Shown here piece after piece: positions 9,421-24,978 of a stretch of DNA of 64,000 nt. A program made the translations under genes and the position numbers. A model generated the notes under the pieces. The model had not been told where the DNA came from, did no database searches, and was given only the letters and a program-made list of their open reading frames with translations. The DNA comes from Deinococcus betulae (GTDB lineage Bacteria; Deinococcota; Deinococci; Deinococcales; Deinococcaceae), in contig NZ_JAIQXU010000002.1 of the NCBI RefSeq assembly GCF_020166395.1, forward strand, positions 124,001 through 188,000. Reading direction: 5' to 3'. Every line of letters begins with the position of its first letter. Within the stretch, counting starts at the first letter, position 1.

Positions 9421-10763
9421 CTCGCGGCCTCTGCGCAGCGCTGGACCAACCGCCGCGCCATGGCGGGGTCCGCCGCGTAATGCAGGTGGAGGTAACTGGC
9501 GAGCACGTTGCCCCGCGCGTACCCCTCGGTCACCTCTTCGCCGCCCCGGCCAGCAAACTGGTAGGCGGGATGGGTCGGCGGGTGGGTCAGGTGCGAGTAG
9601 TGGAATTCGTGGCCGCGCACGCCCGCGCCGGCCGGGCACAGCGGAGACTCCTGCAGGACCTGCGCGTCACGGTAACCCAGGGTCAGCGAGGACGCCATGC
9701 GGGTGCGGTAGGGCACCACCCCGCACATCGGCCACGTCTCCCCCTCGGTCTCCAGGTGCTCGGCGAGGTACATCAGGCCGCCGCATTCCGCCACGACTGG
9801 GAACCCAGCGTCGGCAAAAGCGCGCACACTTTGCCGCATGGCGACGTTGGCACTCAGCCCGGCGGCGTGCACTTCGGGGTAGCCGCCGCCCAGCAGCAGC
9901 CCCGAGCTGCCCGGCGGCAGGCCAGCATCCCGCAGAGGGCTGAACGGCACCAGTTCTGCGCCGGCCAGCCTCAGTTCATCCAGCGCGTCCGGGTAGTAAA
10001 AATGAAAGGCCTCGTCCAGCGCGTAGGCGATGCGAACGCGCGACGTGGGAAAGGTCAGGGCTGGCGTGCTGACATGTCCCTCGTCGCCGCTGGGGCTGAC
10101 ACCGGCCGCTTCCCACAGGTCGTCCAGCCGCAGGTGGGCTACAGCGCTCAGGGCGGCGGCCTCATCCCAGTGGGCTTGCTCGGCACTCAGGAGGCCCAGG
10201 TGGCGTGCGGGCAACTCCAGGTGCGCGTCGCGGGAGACGTGACCCAGGACCGGCAGCCCCACCTGGGTCAGGGCCACCTCGCACAGCTCGGCGTGCCGGG
10301 CGCCGCCCACCCGGTTCAGGATGACCCCCGCCACCCGGAGCCCTGGCCGGAAGTCGCGCAGGCCTGCCGCGAGGGCCGCCACGGTGCGCGCCATGCCGCC
10401 TGCGTCAATCACGAGCACCACTGGGGCGTCCAGCTGACTGGCCAGGTCGGCCGTGCTGTGTTCATCGCTGTGCGGGTCACGGCCGTCGTACAGGCCCATA
10501 ACGCCCTCGATCAGCGCAAAGTCCGCCCCCGCCGCTGACCGCTGGAACAGGGCTTTCATGCGCGTCTGTGACAGCAGAAACGTGTCGAGGTTGCGTGCCT
10601 GCCGTCCCGCCGCGCGGCTCAGGTGGGTCGGGTCCAGGTAGTCGGGGCCAAATTTATACGGCTGAACCGTGAGGCCACGTCCGCGCAGCGCCAGGCACAG
10701 CAGCGCCGTGACGGTGGTTTTGCCACTGCCGGAGTGCGGCGCCGCAATCACCAGCCGCCTCAT
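9417..10763 (-). CDS. cobB: Cobyrinic acid a,c-diamide synthase
   Basis: Glutamine-dependent amidation of the a and c carboxylates of (hydrogeno)cobyrinic acid. The N-terminal ATP-binding domain shows [27 protein letters not shown] and EGVMGLYDG; the C-terminal amidotransferase domain shows GGGYPEVHA and the nucleophile Cys in [11 protein letters not shown]. 448 aa. Equivalent to cbiA. The order relative to CobN, whose substrate in the aerobic pathway is the a,c-diamide, fits late cobalt insertion, although the ring-forming genes are not here. Confidence 0.95.
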   Translation of the reverse strand: MRRLVIAAPHSGSGKTTVTALLCLALRGRGLTVQPYKFGPDYLDPTHLSRAAGRQARNLDTFLLSQTRMKALFQRSAAGADFALIEGVMGLYDGRDPHSDEHSTADLASQLDAPVVLVIDAGGMARTVAALAAGLRDFRPGLRVAGVILNRVGGARHAELCEVALTQVGLPVLGHVSRDAHLELPARHLGLLSAEQAHWDEAAALSAVAHLRLDDLWEAAGVSPSGDEGHVSTPALTFPTSRVRIAYALDEAFHFYYPDALDELRLAGAELVPFSPLRDAGLPPGSSGLLLGGGYPEVHAAGLSANVAMRQSVRAFADAGFPVVAECGGLMYLAEHLETEGETWPMCGVVPYRTRMASSLTLGYRDAQVLQESPLCPAGAGVRGHEFHYSHLTHPPTHPAYQFAGRGGEEVTEGYARGNVLASYLHLHYAADPAMARRLVQRCAEAAR

Positions 10764-10791
10764 GGGGTCTCACAGGTCGCCAGGCCCACAG

Positions 10792-11417
<626 letters not shown>

Positions 11418-11421
<4 letters not shown>

Positions 11422-12329
11422 TTCAGCGCCTCGGGGTGCAGCCAGCGAATCAGGCTGCGCAGCGCGGTGACGAGGTTCGGGCCGGGGCGGCTGAGGGCGT
11501 CACGCTCTTCGGGCGTGGGGTTAAACACCTGACCAGAGGACACGGCGCGCAGGCTGCTCCAGCCGGGGCGCCGGCGGGCTTCGTCGAGGGTCAGGCCTAC
11601 CATGACCTGCGGATCACTTTTGACAATCAGTTCCGGGTCCAGTTTGGGAAAGTTACCCAGCCGCGCGGGCACGATGGTCTGGCCGCCCGCCTGGCTAATC
11701 AGCACCCCAATAAAGGAGTTGGGGCCCACCGAATAGGGCGAGGGGTCAACCTCGTAGTAGGTGCTGACCTTGGGGCGGCCGATCACCAGTTGCTGCAGGC
11801 CATTCAGGTCACTGCGCATGCGGGTGACCAGGCGGGTGGCGTTGACCTCGCGGTTGGTGAGTTTGCCCAGAGTGGCGATCTTCTCGAAGACTTCCTTATA
11901 GGTCTGGGCGGTGCCGCCGTAGACCGTCAGGCCCGCCGCCGCCAGTTTCTCGGTCAGGCGCGAGCCGCTGGATTCGTCGGCCAGGACGAGGTCGGGTTTC
12001 AGGGCCGCGATGGCTTCGAGGTTGGGCTGATAGGCGCTGCCCACCTTAGGCAAGCGGTCAACGAGCGCCTTGGGGGCGTTGCTGTAGAGGTCCACTGCAA
12101 TCAGCTTGTCGGCGGCCCCAATGGCCTCCAGGGTCTCGGTGTGGCTGGGCAGCATCGAGATGATTCGCCGGGGCTCGGCGCGCAGGGTGACCGTGCGTCC
12201 CAGATCGTCGGTGACCGTTAGCGGATATCTGGTGGCCGACGCGCCCGACAGGGTTGCCGCGGCCAGCACAGCCGTTAGATTCAGGCTCCAGCGAGCAGGG
12301 GTAGGGACAGGGGAACGTAGGTGGGGCAT
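11418..12329 (-). CDS. btuF: Corrinoid ABC transporter periplasmic binding protein
   Basis: Extracytoplasmic binding protein, most likely for vitamin B12 or cobinamide uptake or salvage. An N-terminal signal sequence ends near ATLSGASA. The FecB/BtuF fold is seen in [34 protein letters not shown] and [13 protein letters not shown]. 303 aa. The ATG follows CGGAG by six bases. It is the first gene after a B12 riboswitch and is coupled by ATGA overlap to cobO. No btuC or btuD is near, so permease and ATPase must be elsewhere. A heme or siderophore ligand cannot be excluded from sequence alone, but the context favours corrinoids. Confidence 0.87.
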
Positions 12330-12385
12330 GAAAAGCTCCGGCGTGCGGGGCGAAAACAGGCCACCTGTGCGGGCGCACGAAACAG

Positions 12386-12410
12386 AAAAACCCGCCAGGG
12401 CCTGGGGCCG
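12386..12410 (-). terminator. Possible riboswitch-controlled terminator before btuF
   Basis: On the minus strand, a short GC-rich imperfect hairpin (CCCCAGGCCCTGGCGGG) is followed directly by five T (12390-12386). It lies between the B12 aptamer and btuF, where an attenuator would sit. The stem is small and bulged. Confidence 0.45.
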
Positions 12411-12439
12411 GAAAGCAGGTCGCGTTCATGCGTAACTGC

Positions 12440-12605
12440 GGCCCTCTGACAGCGAGAGGTGCCCCGCCGTGAGGCGAGACGTCCCTGAGAGGCATTCGGG
12501 CTGACAGGCGAAAAGTGTATTCCGCACCTGATTACCGCTGCGCGACAGCGCCGGACTGGGCCGCTCGGAGAGCAGACCTTCACCGGACTTCCCCTGGCTC
12601 AGGTG
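12440..12605 (-). ncRNA. Cobalamin riboswitch upstream of btuF
   Basis: On the minus strand the order is GGGGAAGTCCGGTG, GTCCGGCGCTGTCGCGCAGC with GGTAA, then GCCCGAATGCCTCTC as the B12 box, followed by a CCTCT/AGAGG hairpin. This matches the cobalamin riboswitch core and is very similar to the second copy near 26.2 kb. A -10-like TAGGCT lies just upstream (12616-12611). It should reduce btuF-cobT expression when adenosylcobalamin is plentiful. Confidence 0.9.
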
Positions 12606-12679
12606 CCCCGAGCCTATCAGACGGATTCCGAGACCACAGCTTGCGAAGACGGTTGAAGCCGAGCGGTACGGGTTCTGCG

Positions 12680-12830
12680 TCATGACCGCACAGCGCAGAA
12701 GGGCGCCGTCTGCGCCTCCACGCGGCGAAATCGGCCGTTGTTCTCGCCCTTTTGTGAAGCTCTTCGAGGCTGCTGCGACGCTTTTCAAGGCCACTTGATT
12801 CCATTGGAGGCTGTACGAGGCGCGCAGAAG
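12680..12830 (-). repeat. Dispersed intergenic repeat, copy A
   Basis: Two blocks are shared with other intergenic sites. Bases 12741-12784 (minus strand) match 30910-30953 at 38 of 44 positions by eye; bases 12697-12720 match 24238-24261 at 22 of 24. I infer one repeat family like the small non-coding repeats known from Deinococcus. The outer limits are approximate. Confidence 0.7.
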
Positions 12831-12902
12831 TCCAGCGGGTTCCAGGCGCACAAATTCCATGCTGATGTGTGGAAGTTATCTCAGCCGGCGCAGCGCATGC
12901 GG

Positions 12903-13505
12903 TTACGGTGCTTCGGGCGGCACCAGCGCGACCAGCCACCACGCTGCCTCGCCGCCATCCACCTCGCCCCGGTCCAGGGTGACCCGCGTGCCCGGCGGCG
13001 TGACCACCGCGTTCAGGCCCAGGGTGACTCGCAGAGCGGCTTGCAAGCTGCCCGCATGGGCAAAGGCCAACACCTCGCCGCTGCTGGGCAGGGCGTCCAG
13101 CCAGTGCCGCACCCGCGCGTGAAAGGCGCGCCCCGTCTCGCCCCCCGGTGGGCCGCTGCCCGAATCAGGGTCGGCCAGGGCCTCTATCCAGGTGCGTGGC
13201 GCGGACCCGTGGCGGGCTTCCAGCTCAGCCCAGGTCAGGCCAGCCATCACCCCAAACTGCGCTTCGGTCAGCTCGGGAGCGGGGGCGGCGTGAGGAAAGC
13301 CGGCCAGCGCCGCTGTCTGCCGCGCCCGCAAGCGCGGGGACGCGAACACGGTCGCTCCCTCATTCACAGCGCCGCGCAACTTCAGAGACCGCGCCAGTGC
13401 CTCTCCGGCGGCGGAGAGGGGGGCGTCATCGTGTGCCAGTGGATAGCGGCCCTCGCGGTTGCGGGCCGTGGGCGCGTGCCGCACCAGATGCAGCCGCAGG
13501 GTCAC
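12903..13505 (-). CDS. cobC: CobC-type histidine phosphatase (probable alpha-ribazole phosphatase)
   Basis: Histidine phosphatase family: [15 protein letters not shown] gives the RH motif with the phosphorylated His, [11 protein letters not shown] the second Arg, and [11 protein letters not shown] the second His. Probably dephosphorylates alpha-ribazole phosphate or adenosylcobalamin phosphate, the last step of loop assembly. 200 aa. The GTG start at 13505 overlaps the cobS stop (GTGA), supporting that role over a general phosphoglycerate mutase. Its end is about 75 bases before the repeat and 300 before the riboswitch, so btuF starts a new unit. Confidence 0.83.
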   Translation of the reverse strand: MTLRLHLVRHAPTARNREGRYPLAHDDAPLSAAGEALARSLKLRGAVNEGATVFASPRLRARQTAALAGFPHAAPAPELTEAQFGVMAGLTWAELEARHGSAPRTWIEALADPDSGSGPPGGETGRAFHARVRHWLDALPSSGEVLAFAHAGSLQAALRVTLGLNAVVTPPGTRVTLDRGEVDGGEAAWWLVALVPPEAP

Positions 13506-14248
13506 GCCCGGCCCCAGGCATAGGCCCCCAGCGCCCCCAGTTCGGCGGCCACCACCACCAGGCCGTAGATGTCGCCGCTCAGCCCACCTCCCAGGCGCCC
13601 GGCCGCAAACCGGGCCGCCAGCCAGCCACCGGCGCCCGCTGCCAGCGCGGCCTGCCAGCCTCCGGGGAGCAGCAGCACCGGCACGGTCAGCAGCAACGGC
13701 ACCCAGCCTGCGCCGCCGCGCGACTGCCCGCCCAGGCGACTGCTGCCCGCCACCGGGAAAGCGTTCATGACGCCCCACATCACCGCGCGGCCCAGCACCG
13801 CCGCCACCACAGCGGCGTAGGCGGGCAGACCCGCACCCAGCAGACTCCACAGCAGCAGCAGGGCCAGTACCCCCGTGGCCAGCCCAAACGCCCCGACATG
13901 CACGTCGTGCATGATTTCCAGGCGCCGTTCCGGCGAACGCGGCGCCAGCAGCGCGTCGGCGCTGTCCACCAGGCCGTCAAAGTGCATCAGGCCAGTGACC
14001 GCCAGCCAGGCCCAGACGGCCAGCGCCGCCTGCACGTTCGCCGGCAGCGGGAGGGGCAGCCACAGCACCAGGGCGGCGGCACCCCCCACCAGATACCCCA
14101 CCAGCGGGTAATAGGCGCTGGCCCGCCGGAACTCCTGGGCGCCCACGTTCCCTGGGTCGGGCAGAGGAATGACCGACAGAAAGGTGATGGCCAGCTGAGC
14201 CGCCCGCCACTGTGTCCAGAACCTATGCAGCCAGAACCCACGCTTCAC
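13502..14248 (-). CDS. cobS: Adenosylcobinamide-GDP ribazoletransferase
   Basis: Polytopic membrane enzyme that joins adenosylcobinamide-GDP with alpha-ribazole (phosphate). Typical motifs: FLSVIPLP near the N-terminus, [25 protein letters not shown] and [10 protein letters not shown], the last two carrying the conserved acidic residues, then five or six hydrophobic helices. 248 aa, GTG start at 14248. Substrates come from CobU and CobT, encoded in the other riboswitch-led unit. Confidence 0.94.
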   Translation of the reverse strand: MKRGFWLHRFWTQWRAAQLAITFLSVIPLPDPGNVGAQEFRRASAYYPLVGYLVGGAAALVLWLPLPLPANVQAALAVWAWLAVTGLMHFDGLVDSADALLAPRSPERRLEIMHDVHVGAFGLATGVLALLLLWSLLGAGLPAYAAVVAAVLGRAVMWGVMNAFPVAGSSRLGGQSRGGAGWVPLLLTVPVLLLPGGWQAALAAGAGGWLAARFAAGRLGGGLSGDIYGLVVVAAELGALGAYAWGRA

Positions 14249-14496
14249 GCCGCCTGTTTTACACGACGGCGAGGGAGAAGGCCTACTTCACGGCCAGAGC
14301 AACCTCAGCCGCAGTGCAGCGGGCGACTGGCCATGCAGGCTGAGCCGCAACCGCCAGGTTCGTTGGATCGTCAGCAACGCCCCTTCATTCCGTCAGCGCG
14401 GCGGCCTCTTTCGCTGACTTCCTCCATTGGTCTGCCAAGCGGTTGAGGGTGAACTGGCCGCTCCGGTTTGCGCAGCGACGACGCGCGAGACCATCC

Positions 14497-16374
14497 TCAC
14501 CGTCCCTTGAACTCGATGACGCCCTTATTCATCTCCAGTTTCCCTGAAGCGTGTAGCACTGGGCTGCGCTCCGTGCCGAAGCTGGAGTAGCGCTCCAGAT
14601 GACTGATCTTTGCCTGCGCGCCCGTCAGGTCGATGGCCGACAGGGCCACCCAGAACGAGAAGTGGTTGCGGCCCAGCACCGGCGCCGTGACCTCCTGGCC
14701 GAGATCATCCGTGAAGATGGTCATGGGCTTGTAGCTGGCAAACGACCCTGCCCCGTTTGACACGGCGCTGTACGCCGCGAACACCACATGGGCCAGTTCG
14801 TCCGGCCGGTGAATCACCGCCGTTTCCTGACCTGCTTTTCGGCTGTCGCCCGAAAGCGTGATGTACGGGGGCCTCCTGGACGCGCCCTGCTCGCGGTAGT
14901 ACACCTTGCCCGTGGTTCCATCTTTAAGGACATAAAAAGCGTAGAGATCCAGGTCGCCCTGACCGGCCCACTGCAGAGTGATCGTAATTTTCTTGCCTTT
15001 TTCGATGTTCACGCTGGCGTTTTTCTTCAGGCTGACCTGACTTGCAGGCGCAGCTGCTGCCGGCGCCGGGGTACGGGCGGCGGGCGGCGCACTCAAACCC
15101 AACGTTTCCCATTTCTTCCACCAGGCCGCAAATTCACTGAGCAGCTGACTGTAGAGCTGCTCGTCGTCCAACTGGTCAATGTCGTCGGCGGCGAAGAACC
15201 CGGAGTTGTCGAGTACCCGTCCCTGCAAGGTATCGAGCCTGGCCAGCACCCCGTAATCTGCCTGGCCCAGGCCGACAAACTGCCAGAACAGCGCCTCGGA
15301 GGCGGTGCTCTTGAGAATCTTCTCGATCTTCCGGCTGGTGCCGCTGTCAATGCCGCCGTCTGTGACGAACAGCACCAGGGTCGGCAGAACAGGTAGGCGC
15401 GCGGCACGGTCCTCTGCGGCGGCTTCCCGGTGCACCCCTAGCACGTCCTGCATCACCGGGGGCTCATTGTTGCCGTAGCCGATCTGCTTCACGGCGGGCA
15501 CGACGCCCATCAGCTGAGGCATCTGCGTGCCCGCCACACCCAGCACACTGTCCTCGTCGAGGTCGCCCATGCGCGCAAACCGGCTGGCGTAATACCAGAA
15601 CTCCATGGCATTGTTGTCGTCCAGACGGGCCGCAACAGGAATCAGCCGTTCGAGCGTCTCCTGAACTGTGCCGCGGCTGTAGAGCTTCCCCATGCTGCCA
15701 GAAGCGTCCATCACGACCATGACCCGCGCCCTGAGGCCGCTGATCCCTGTCCGGGTCAGCACCACACCAACCTGCTGTTTGCGCAGGTCAACCTTGCTGG
15801 CGGGCGCTGGCACCGCCGGAGGCGCGGGCGGAAATACAGTGGCCAGCGGTGGCGGGGCCGGTTCTTCCTCGGCCACCTCTCCACCAAAGGACCTCACCAG
15901 CGCCGCCATGCCGCCGTTAAAGCCCTGTTCTACCGCCGCGACGCGCCACGCCCCCTGGTGCCGGTAGATCTCCACCAGCATGACGGCCAACTCAGCGCCG
16001 CCGGGGGTCAGCATGAACTGCTGAGGGTCCCCCACCGACGGCGTGATCGTCACCTGGCCGCGCCGCAGGCGGCCAATCGGCTGCGAGTCGCTTGTGGCAC
16101 ACAGCACCAGGCGTGAGATCCACTCTGGCAGCTGGTCGAGGTTCAGCGTGAACTGCACGTCTCCAGGCGCGGCGGTCATACGCACTTCCCCGCGCGGTGA
16201 AGCGGGCTGATTGAAAAAGACAAGGTACTGGTCATCCACGATGGTGCGGGCGTCATTCAGCGCGAACAGACTGAGGTCAACGTCTGGGTGGTCCAGTGCC
16301 GCGTGCAGGGTCAAGGTCAGGCCCTGACCCTGGGCACCCAGGGCCAGGCGCTGCCCCTTGAGAAGTACGGTCAT
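14497..16374 (-). CDS. TerD-VWA-TerD domain protein
   Basis: 625 aa, cytoplasmic. Residues 1-165 form a TerD-like domain (VLLKGQRLALGAQGQGL, DVDLSLFALN, a calcium-site-like pattern). A proline/alanine linker near 168-193 follows. A von Willebrand A domain has the metal site DASGSMG at 223-229 and FVTDGGIDSG. A second TerD-like domain occupies about 478-625 (VSLKKNASVNIEKGKKITI, GDLDLYAFY). TerD proteins occur in tellurite/stress systems whose biochemistry is poorly known. The ATG at 16374 follows AAGGAG. It lies 195 bases after the chelatase gene, so co-transcription with the cobalt genes is possible but not shown. Function unknown; a metal-linked scaffold is only an inference. Confidence 0.85.
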   Translation of the reverse strand: MTVLLKGQRLALGAQGQGLTLTLHAALDHPDVDLSLFALNDARTIVDDQYLVFFNQPASPRGEVRMTAAPGDVQFTLNLDQLPEWISRLVLCATSDSQPIGRLRRGQVTITPSVGDPQQFMLTPGGAELAVMLVEIYRHQGAWRVAAVEQGFNGGMAALVRSFGGEVAEEEPAPPPLATVFPPAPPAVPAPASKVDLRKQQVGVVLTRTGISGLRARVMVVMDASGSMGKLYSRGTVQETLERLIPVAARLDDNNAMEFWYYASRFARMGDLDEDSVLGVAGTQMPQLMGVVPAVKQIGYGNNEPPVMQDVLGVHREAAAEDRAARLPVLPTLVLFVTDGGIDSGTSRKIEKILKSTASEALFWQFVGLGQADYGVLARLDTLQGRVLDNSGFFAADDIDQLDDEQLYSQLLSEFAAWWKKWETLGLSAPPAARTPAPAAAAPASQVSLKKNASVNIEKGKKITITLQWAGQGDLDLYAFYVLKDGTTGKVYYREQGASRRPPYITLSGDSRKAGQETAVIHRPDELAHVVFAAYSAVSNGAGSFASYKPMTIFTDDLGQEVTAPVLGRNHFSFWVALSAIDLTGAQAKISHLERYSSFGTERSPVLHASGKLEMNKGVIEFKGR

Positions 16375-16569
16375 GTGCTCTCCTTCAGAGCGCTGGCGGC
16401 GCGCATATGGCCTCGCCAGCCTCTCTCCTGCTTCAGTGTAGTGATTCCGAGCAGGCACCCTGGCCGCACATGGGGACCGCTTGCAGGCGGGGCGCCCGCC
16501 TCAGCCTCCGCAGGTGACCACATTGACTCGCCCGCCGGCCCCTCGACAGGCCAGTGGGCAACAGCACTG

Positions 16570-18225
16570 TCAAACCGGGTGCAGGTCCTGAACTGCCCCG
16601 CCCAGAGCCTGGGCCAGCTGCGCGGCGCGGCTGAGGCGGACGTGGCCGCTCTCGGTGTTGACCACTGTGCAGGGGTGACCTCTGAGGCTCTGGGCCTGCT
16701 CCAGCGCGTCTGTCCAGGCGTCGCTGCCAGGGTGAAGCGGCACATTGGCCCGCCCGTCGGTGAACACCACCAGTTCCGCACCCGGCTGGGCACGCAGGAC
16801 GGTGCCGGCCAGGTGCAGCGCGTGGGCCAGGGGCGTGCGCCCGCCCGTGGGGACCGAGCGCACCGCGTCTTCGGCCTCCTGACGGTCGGCCGTCCAGTCC
16901 AGCCGCAGGTCGGCCCCACTGCCCCGGAACGTCACCAGCGCGGCCCGGTCACGCCCACCGCCGCCGGCCAGCAGCGCCAGCATGGCCCCTTTCAGGGCGC
17001 CCATGCGGCCGGCAGCCCCCACGCTGCCGCTGGCATCTGCCACAAACAGCACCCGGCGGCCCGACTGCACCTCTAAGACCGGCGCGTGAAAGTCCTCGCG
17101 GGTCAGGTGAAAGTCACCCGGCGCCCCCCGTTGCAGGGCGCTGCGCAGGGTGGCCGGCAGGTGCAGCCGACCGGCCTGTGGGTCCGCCACCGTGCGGACT
17201 ACCCGGCCTGGCTGCGCTCCGGCTGGCTGACGGCCCAGCGCCGTGTGATGCAGTGTGATGGGCGCGGCGGGCGCAGGCGCGAAGATGTCCTCGGGCGCGG
17301 CGTCTGGAGGAGCCTGAGCCGGGTCCGGCGGGGGTGGCGACGGGTCCTCACTGGGCGGCGCAGGGGGAGATGGCGGGGGCGGCGGAACGGCGGCGCGGTG
17401 GTTCAGCACCAGGGGGGCCACCACCTCCACGTCGGCCCACTGCACGGTCAGGCGCCCCTGGAGTGCCGCGTGGGCGCGGGCGGCGCGGTGCAGCACCAGA
17501 TCAGCCCGCAAGCTGGCGACCCCAGCACGCAGCACCACCGCCGACAGCTGGCTCAGCAGGTCGTCTGGCACCTTCACCTGTGCCCAGGCCTCGCGGGCCC
17601 GCCGCAGCTGAGTGGCCAGCCGCTCTTCTTCCCCGGCCCACTGCGCCTGAAACCCCTGAGGGTCCGTCTCAAAGGCCATGCGGCGGCGCAGAATCTCTGC
17701 CCGCTGCTCGGGCTCGCGGGGGGCCAGAACATCCACGCACAGCCCAAAGCGGTCCAGAAACTGTGGGCGCAGCTGCCCCTCCTCGGGGTTCATGCTGCCC
17801 ACCAGCGCAAAGCGGGCCGGCTGCTCGGCGCTGAGGCTGTCGCGCTGCACCCGCACCACACCCATGGCAGCGGCGTCCAGCAGCACGTCTACCAGATGGT
17901 CGGGCAGCAGGTTGACTTCATCGATATACAGCAGCCCGCCGTGGGCCTGCGCCATTAAACCCGGCTTGAGCCGCGCCGCGCCCCTCAGGGCAGCGTCCAG
18001 GTCCAGGGTACCGACCACGCGGTCCTCGGTGGCGCCCAGCGGCAGGTTCACGAAGGGGCCGCCGCCCGGCAGCAGGGCCGCCAGCCCCCGCGCCGCCGTG
18101 CTCTTGGCTGACCCCTTGTCACCCCGAATCAGGACCCCGCCGAGGGCCGGGCAGACGGCCACCAGTGACAGCGCCAGTAGCAGGTGAGGCTGGTGCGCCA
18201 CCGCACAGAGGGGGTAGGCCGTCAT
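16570..18225 (-). CDS. Fused AAA+/VWA chelatase partner of CobN (ChlI/ChlD-like)
   Basis: ATPase motor for metal insertion, probably powering CobN cobalt chelation. An N-terminal AAA+ domain has Walker A GDKGSAKS (residues 35-42), Walker [11 protein letters not shown] and [16 protein letters not shown] proline-rich acidic linker of about 60 residues follows. The C-terminal VWA domain has the metal site DASGSVG and TDGRANVPL. The architecture combines the BchI and BchD subunits of magnesium chelatase in one 551-residue chain. It is two genes downstream of cobN and its ATG overlaps the methyltransferase stop. A magnesium chelatase role is unlikely as no chlorophyll genes are present. Confidence 0.9.
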   Translation of the reverse strand: MTAYPLCAVAHQPHLLLALSLVAVCPALGGVLIRGDKGSAKSTAARGLAALLPGGGPFVNLPLGATEDRVVGTLDLDAALRGAARLKPGLMAQAHGGLLYIDEVNLLPDHLVDVLLDAAAMGVVRVQRDSLSAEQPARFALVGSMNPEEGQLRPQFLDRFGLCVDVLAPREPEQRAEILRRRMAFETDPQGFQAQWAGEEERLATQLRRAREAWAQVKVPDDLLSQLSAVVLRAGVASLRADLVLHRAARAHAALQGRLTVQWADVEVVAPLVLNHRAAVPPPPPSPPAPPSEDPSPPPPDPAQAPPDAAPEDIFAPAPAAPITLHHTALGRQPAGAQPGRVVRTVADPQAGRLHLPATLRSALQRGAPGDFHLTREDFHAPVLEVQSGRRVLFVADASGSVGAAGRMGALKGAMLALLAGGGGRDRAALVTFRGSGADLRLDWTADRQEAEDAVRSVPTGGRTPLAHALHLAGTVLRAQPGAELVVFTDGRANVPLHPGSDAWTDALEQAQSLRGHPCTVVNTESGHVRLSRAAQLAQALGGAVQDLHPV

Positions 18226-18990
18226 GCCGGCGCCCCGCAGGCCACCCGGAGCACGGTGATCTCGAAGGTCCAGCAGTAGCGCCATCCCCCAGCTTCCTGA
18301 CGCAGATACGGCTTGAGGGCGGCCAGACTCTGGGCCTCAGAAAGCGGCAGGCGGGCGAAGGTCAACATCTCAGCCGTGGTCGTAAACGTCAACTCCCGAC
18401 TCTCTGTGATGGCCTGCGCTGTCACAGGCCAGCCCAGGGCCTCAAGCGCTTCCCGCAGCAACCGCGCCCGGCCCGGCTTAGGGGTGCCGGCCAGTGCGCG
18501 GCGCAGTTGCACGTGTGGACTGCCCACGCCGTCGTCTTCGAGCAGATACAGCGCGTGGCGGCTCAGACGCCGCAGGGTTTCCAGGGCCGGGCGCAGTTCG
18601 GGCTGATACGCCAGCGACCAGGCCGCCAGAACGGCGTCATGGACCGGAACCTGGTCGGGCGCCTCCTCCAGAGAACAGCACACGGTCCTCAGGTGGGGCG
18701 GTGCCCCCCTGGCCCGCAGCTGGGCCAGCATGTCCGGCGAGTAGTCCAGGGCAGTCGCCTGGGCCACCGCCCCCACCAGCGGCAGCAGCAGGCGGCCCGT
18801 GCCCGCGCCCACGTCCAGCAGGCTCCAGGTCCTGTGCAGGTCGCCCCGCAGCCAGCTCACCGTGTTGGGCAGCGCCGGCTGGGTGTGGTCGTAGTCGGCG
18901 GCCTTGGCCTGCCAGAAAGCGAGGTCGCGGTCGGGCCTGTAGCGCTCCGACCGCGCCGAGAGCACCAGGTCGCGCCAGCGGGTCAAGGGA

Positions 18991-19007
<17 letters not shown>
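18222..19007 (-). CDS. Class I SAM-dependent methyltransferase in cobN operon
   Basis: Rossmann methyltransferase with the SAM-binding [31 protein letters not shown] as motif II and [11 protein letters not shown]. About 261 aa. The start is GTG at 19007, set by GGAGG six bases upstream inside the end of cobN; the genes overlap by 17 bases. The downstream end overlaps the chelatase start by ATGA. It is not one of the precorrin methylases (different fold). Substrate unknown; the tight coupling to CobN and its ATPase suggests a corrinoid-related role, which is inference. Confidence 0.82.
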
Positions 19008-23339
<4,332 letters not shown>

Positions 23340-23343
<4 letters not shown>

Positions 23344-24158
23344 AGCCGCCCTCCTTTCAGGTGAGCGAACAAGGCTTCTGGCGTCGGGAACAGCGGCAGG
23401 CCGGTCTGGCTGTGCAGGGCCACCAGCCACGGCTGACGCAGATGACAGCCGCGCAGCAGGGCCGCGTCACGGAACACCTCCGCTGGGGCGCCGCTGGCCT
23501 GCACCTCACCGCGCCCCAGCAGAAAGACGTGGTCAGACACGGCATAGATAAAGTCTATGTCGTGCGAGGACACGATCAGGCGTGTGCCGCCATCCCGCAG
23601 CCGCCCCAGCAGGTCAATCATGTCCTCTGTCATGGCGGGGTCCAGGCCGGCGGTGGGCTCGTCGAGCAGCAGCACGTCCGGGCGCAGCGCCAGGGCCCCG
23701 GCCAGCGCCACGCGCTTTTTCTGGCCGTAGGAGAGGGAATGCACAGCTTTGTGGCGCAGGGCCTCAGTGCCGGTAGCGCGCAGGGCCCCCTCCACCCGCT
23801 CCTGAATCTCGGCGTCGGGCAGGCCCAGGTTGCGCAGAGCAAAGGCCACGTCGTCGGCCACGCGGGCGTAGAAAATCTGCCGGTCCGGGTCCTGAACAAC
23901 CAGCGTCACGCGCTGGCGGTAGGCGTCCAGCGCGCTTTTTTTGTAGCCCAGCGGCTGCCCCTGAAAGCGCACCTGGCCGCCGCTGGGTTTCAGGAGGCCC
24001 AGCAGATTCAGAAACAGGGTGCTTTTGCCGGCGCCGTTCGCCCCGATCAGGGCCGTCACAGCCCCCAGGCCGAAATCCAGACTCACGCCCCGCAGCGCCT
24101 GGGTGCCGTCGCGGTAGGTGTAGCTCAGGTCGTGGGTGGACAGAAGTGGGGCACTCAT
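23340..24158 (-). CDS. cbiO: Cobalt ECF transporter ATPase
   Basis: ABC ATPase of the CbiMNQO importer. Walker [11 protein letters not shown]-loop [10 protein letters not shown], signature [15 protein letters not shown], Walker [14 protein letters not shown] and the switch His in VSSHDIDF are all intact. 272 aa, ATG at 24158 with GGAG five bases upstream. It couples to the transmembrane CbiQ at the membrane to drive cobalt uptake. A 133-base gap holding a dispersed repeat separates it from cbiQ, unlike the rest of this operon. Confidence 0.95.
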
Positions 24159-24164
24159 ACGGAC

Positions 24165-24300
24165 TCCGATCGAATCGAGCGTTCTGCTCGATGAAATCCG
24201 AGCGGAGCGAGAAGGGAAAGATGCGGATTTTGCGATATGGAAGCGCAGACGGCGCCTTTCTTTGCTGTGCTGCAATGAAGCGGAATCCGCATTACAGGTG
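24165..24300 (+). repeat. Dispersed intergenic repeat, copy B, between cbiQ and cbiO
   Basis: Bases 24238-24261 match copy A (minus strand, 12720-12697) at 22 of 24 positions, and the adjoining GAGCGAGAAGG also occurs in copy C. The element starts with an inverted GAGC-rich stem (CGAGCGTTCTGCTCG near 24175) and ends in a GCGGAATCCGC palindrome. Its orientation is opposite to the operon it interrupts. Limits approximate. Confidence 0.65.
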
Positions 24301-24972
24301 AAACTCTCCCCGGTAGAGCTTGAGGTCCAGGGCCCGCTGCCAGCCCCCGTAACTGTTCATGACACGGGTGAACAGCAGGCCTGCCAGCGCCGCCGCCGAA
24401 CGGATCATGACCCTGGGGTTCCGCTGCCCAAATTTCAGGTCGCTCGCCTGCCGCATGGTGTCCAGTTCCTCGGCAAAGATGGTTACGAAGCGGTAAACCA
24501 GGATGGTCAGTTCAGTAAATTCACGCGGCACCTTCAGGCGGTGCAGCAGCCCGGCCCACTGGTAGACGGGCGTGGTCAGCGCAATGAAGTACGTGGTGCT
24601 GATGCCCGAGAGACTGCGCGTAAAGAGCAGCAGCGCGGCGTCCACGCCCGATTCACTCAGGCCGACAAACCCCCCGCCCAGCGGCACCGCCCACAGCAGC
24701 GGCTCTGGCGAGCGCGTGACGCTGAGCGCGACGGTCAGCAGGCTCAGCGCGATGAACGATGCCGGAATGGTGTACAGCCGCAGGTAGGGCCGCAGCGGAA
24801 TACCCGCCGCACCGACCGTCAGGGTGGCCATGACCAGCAGCACCAGGGCGTGCACGGCGGGCGAGTCCAGCGAAATGACGACCAGCAGCGCCCCCAGCCC
24901 GGCGCCCACCTTCCAGGCCGCCGGCAAGGGCGCGAGGCGGTTGGTCTGGGCATACTGGTCAAGCTCAAACAT
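24292..24972 (-). CDS. cbiQ: Cobalt ECF transporter transmembrane component
   Basis: EcfT-type membrane protein coupling CbiO to the substrate-binding CbiM. 226 aa with five or six hydrophobic segments and a cytoplasmic stretch AEELDTMRQASDLKFG, corresponding to the Ala-Arg coupling region of EcfT proteins. The N-terminal FELDQYAQTNRL is typical of CbiQ. Starts six bases after the cbiN stop. Nickel transport is an alternative, but the B12 riboswitch and cobN favour cobalt. Confidence 0.93.
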   Translation of the reverse strand: MFELDQYAQTNRLAPLPAAWKVGAGLGALLVVISLDSPAVHALVLLVMATLTVGAAGIPLRPYLRLYTIPASFIALSLLTVALSVTRSPEPLLWAVPLGGGFVGLSESGVDAALLLFTRSLSGISTTYFIALTTPVYQWAGLLHRLKVPREFTELTILVYRFVTIFAEELDTMRQASDLKFGQRNPRVMIRSAAALAGLLFTRVMNSYGGWQRALDLKLYRGEFHL

Positions 24973-24978
24973 GGAGCG

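Noticed and set aside
9195..10538. 447-codon open frame on the plus strand
   Set aside because: Antisense to cbiB and cobB, both clearly real.
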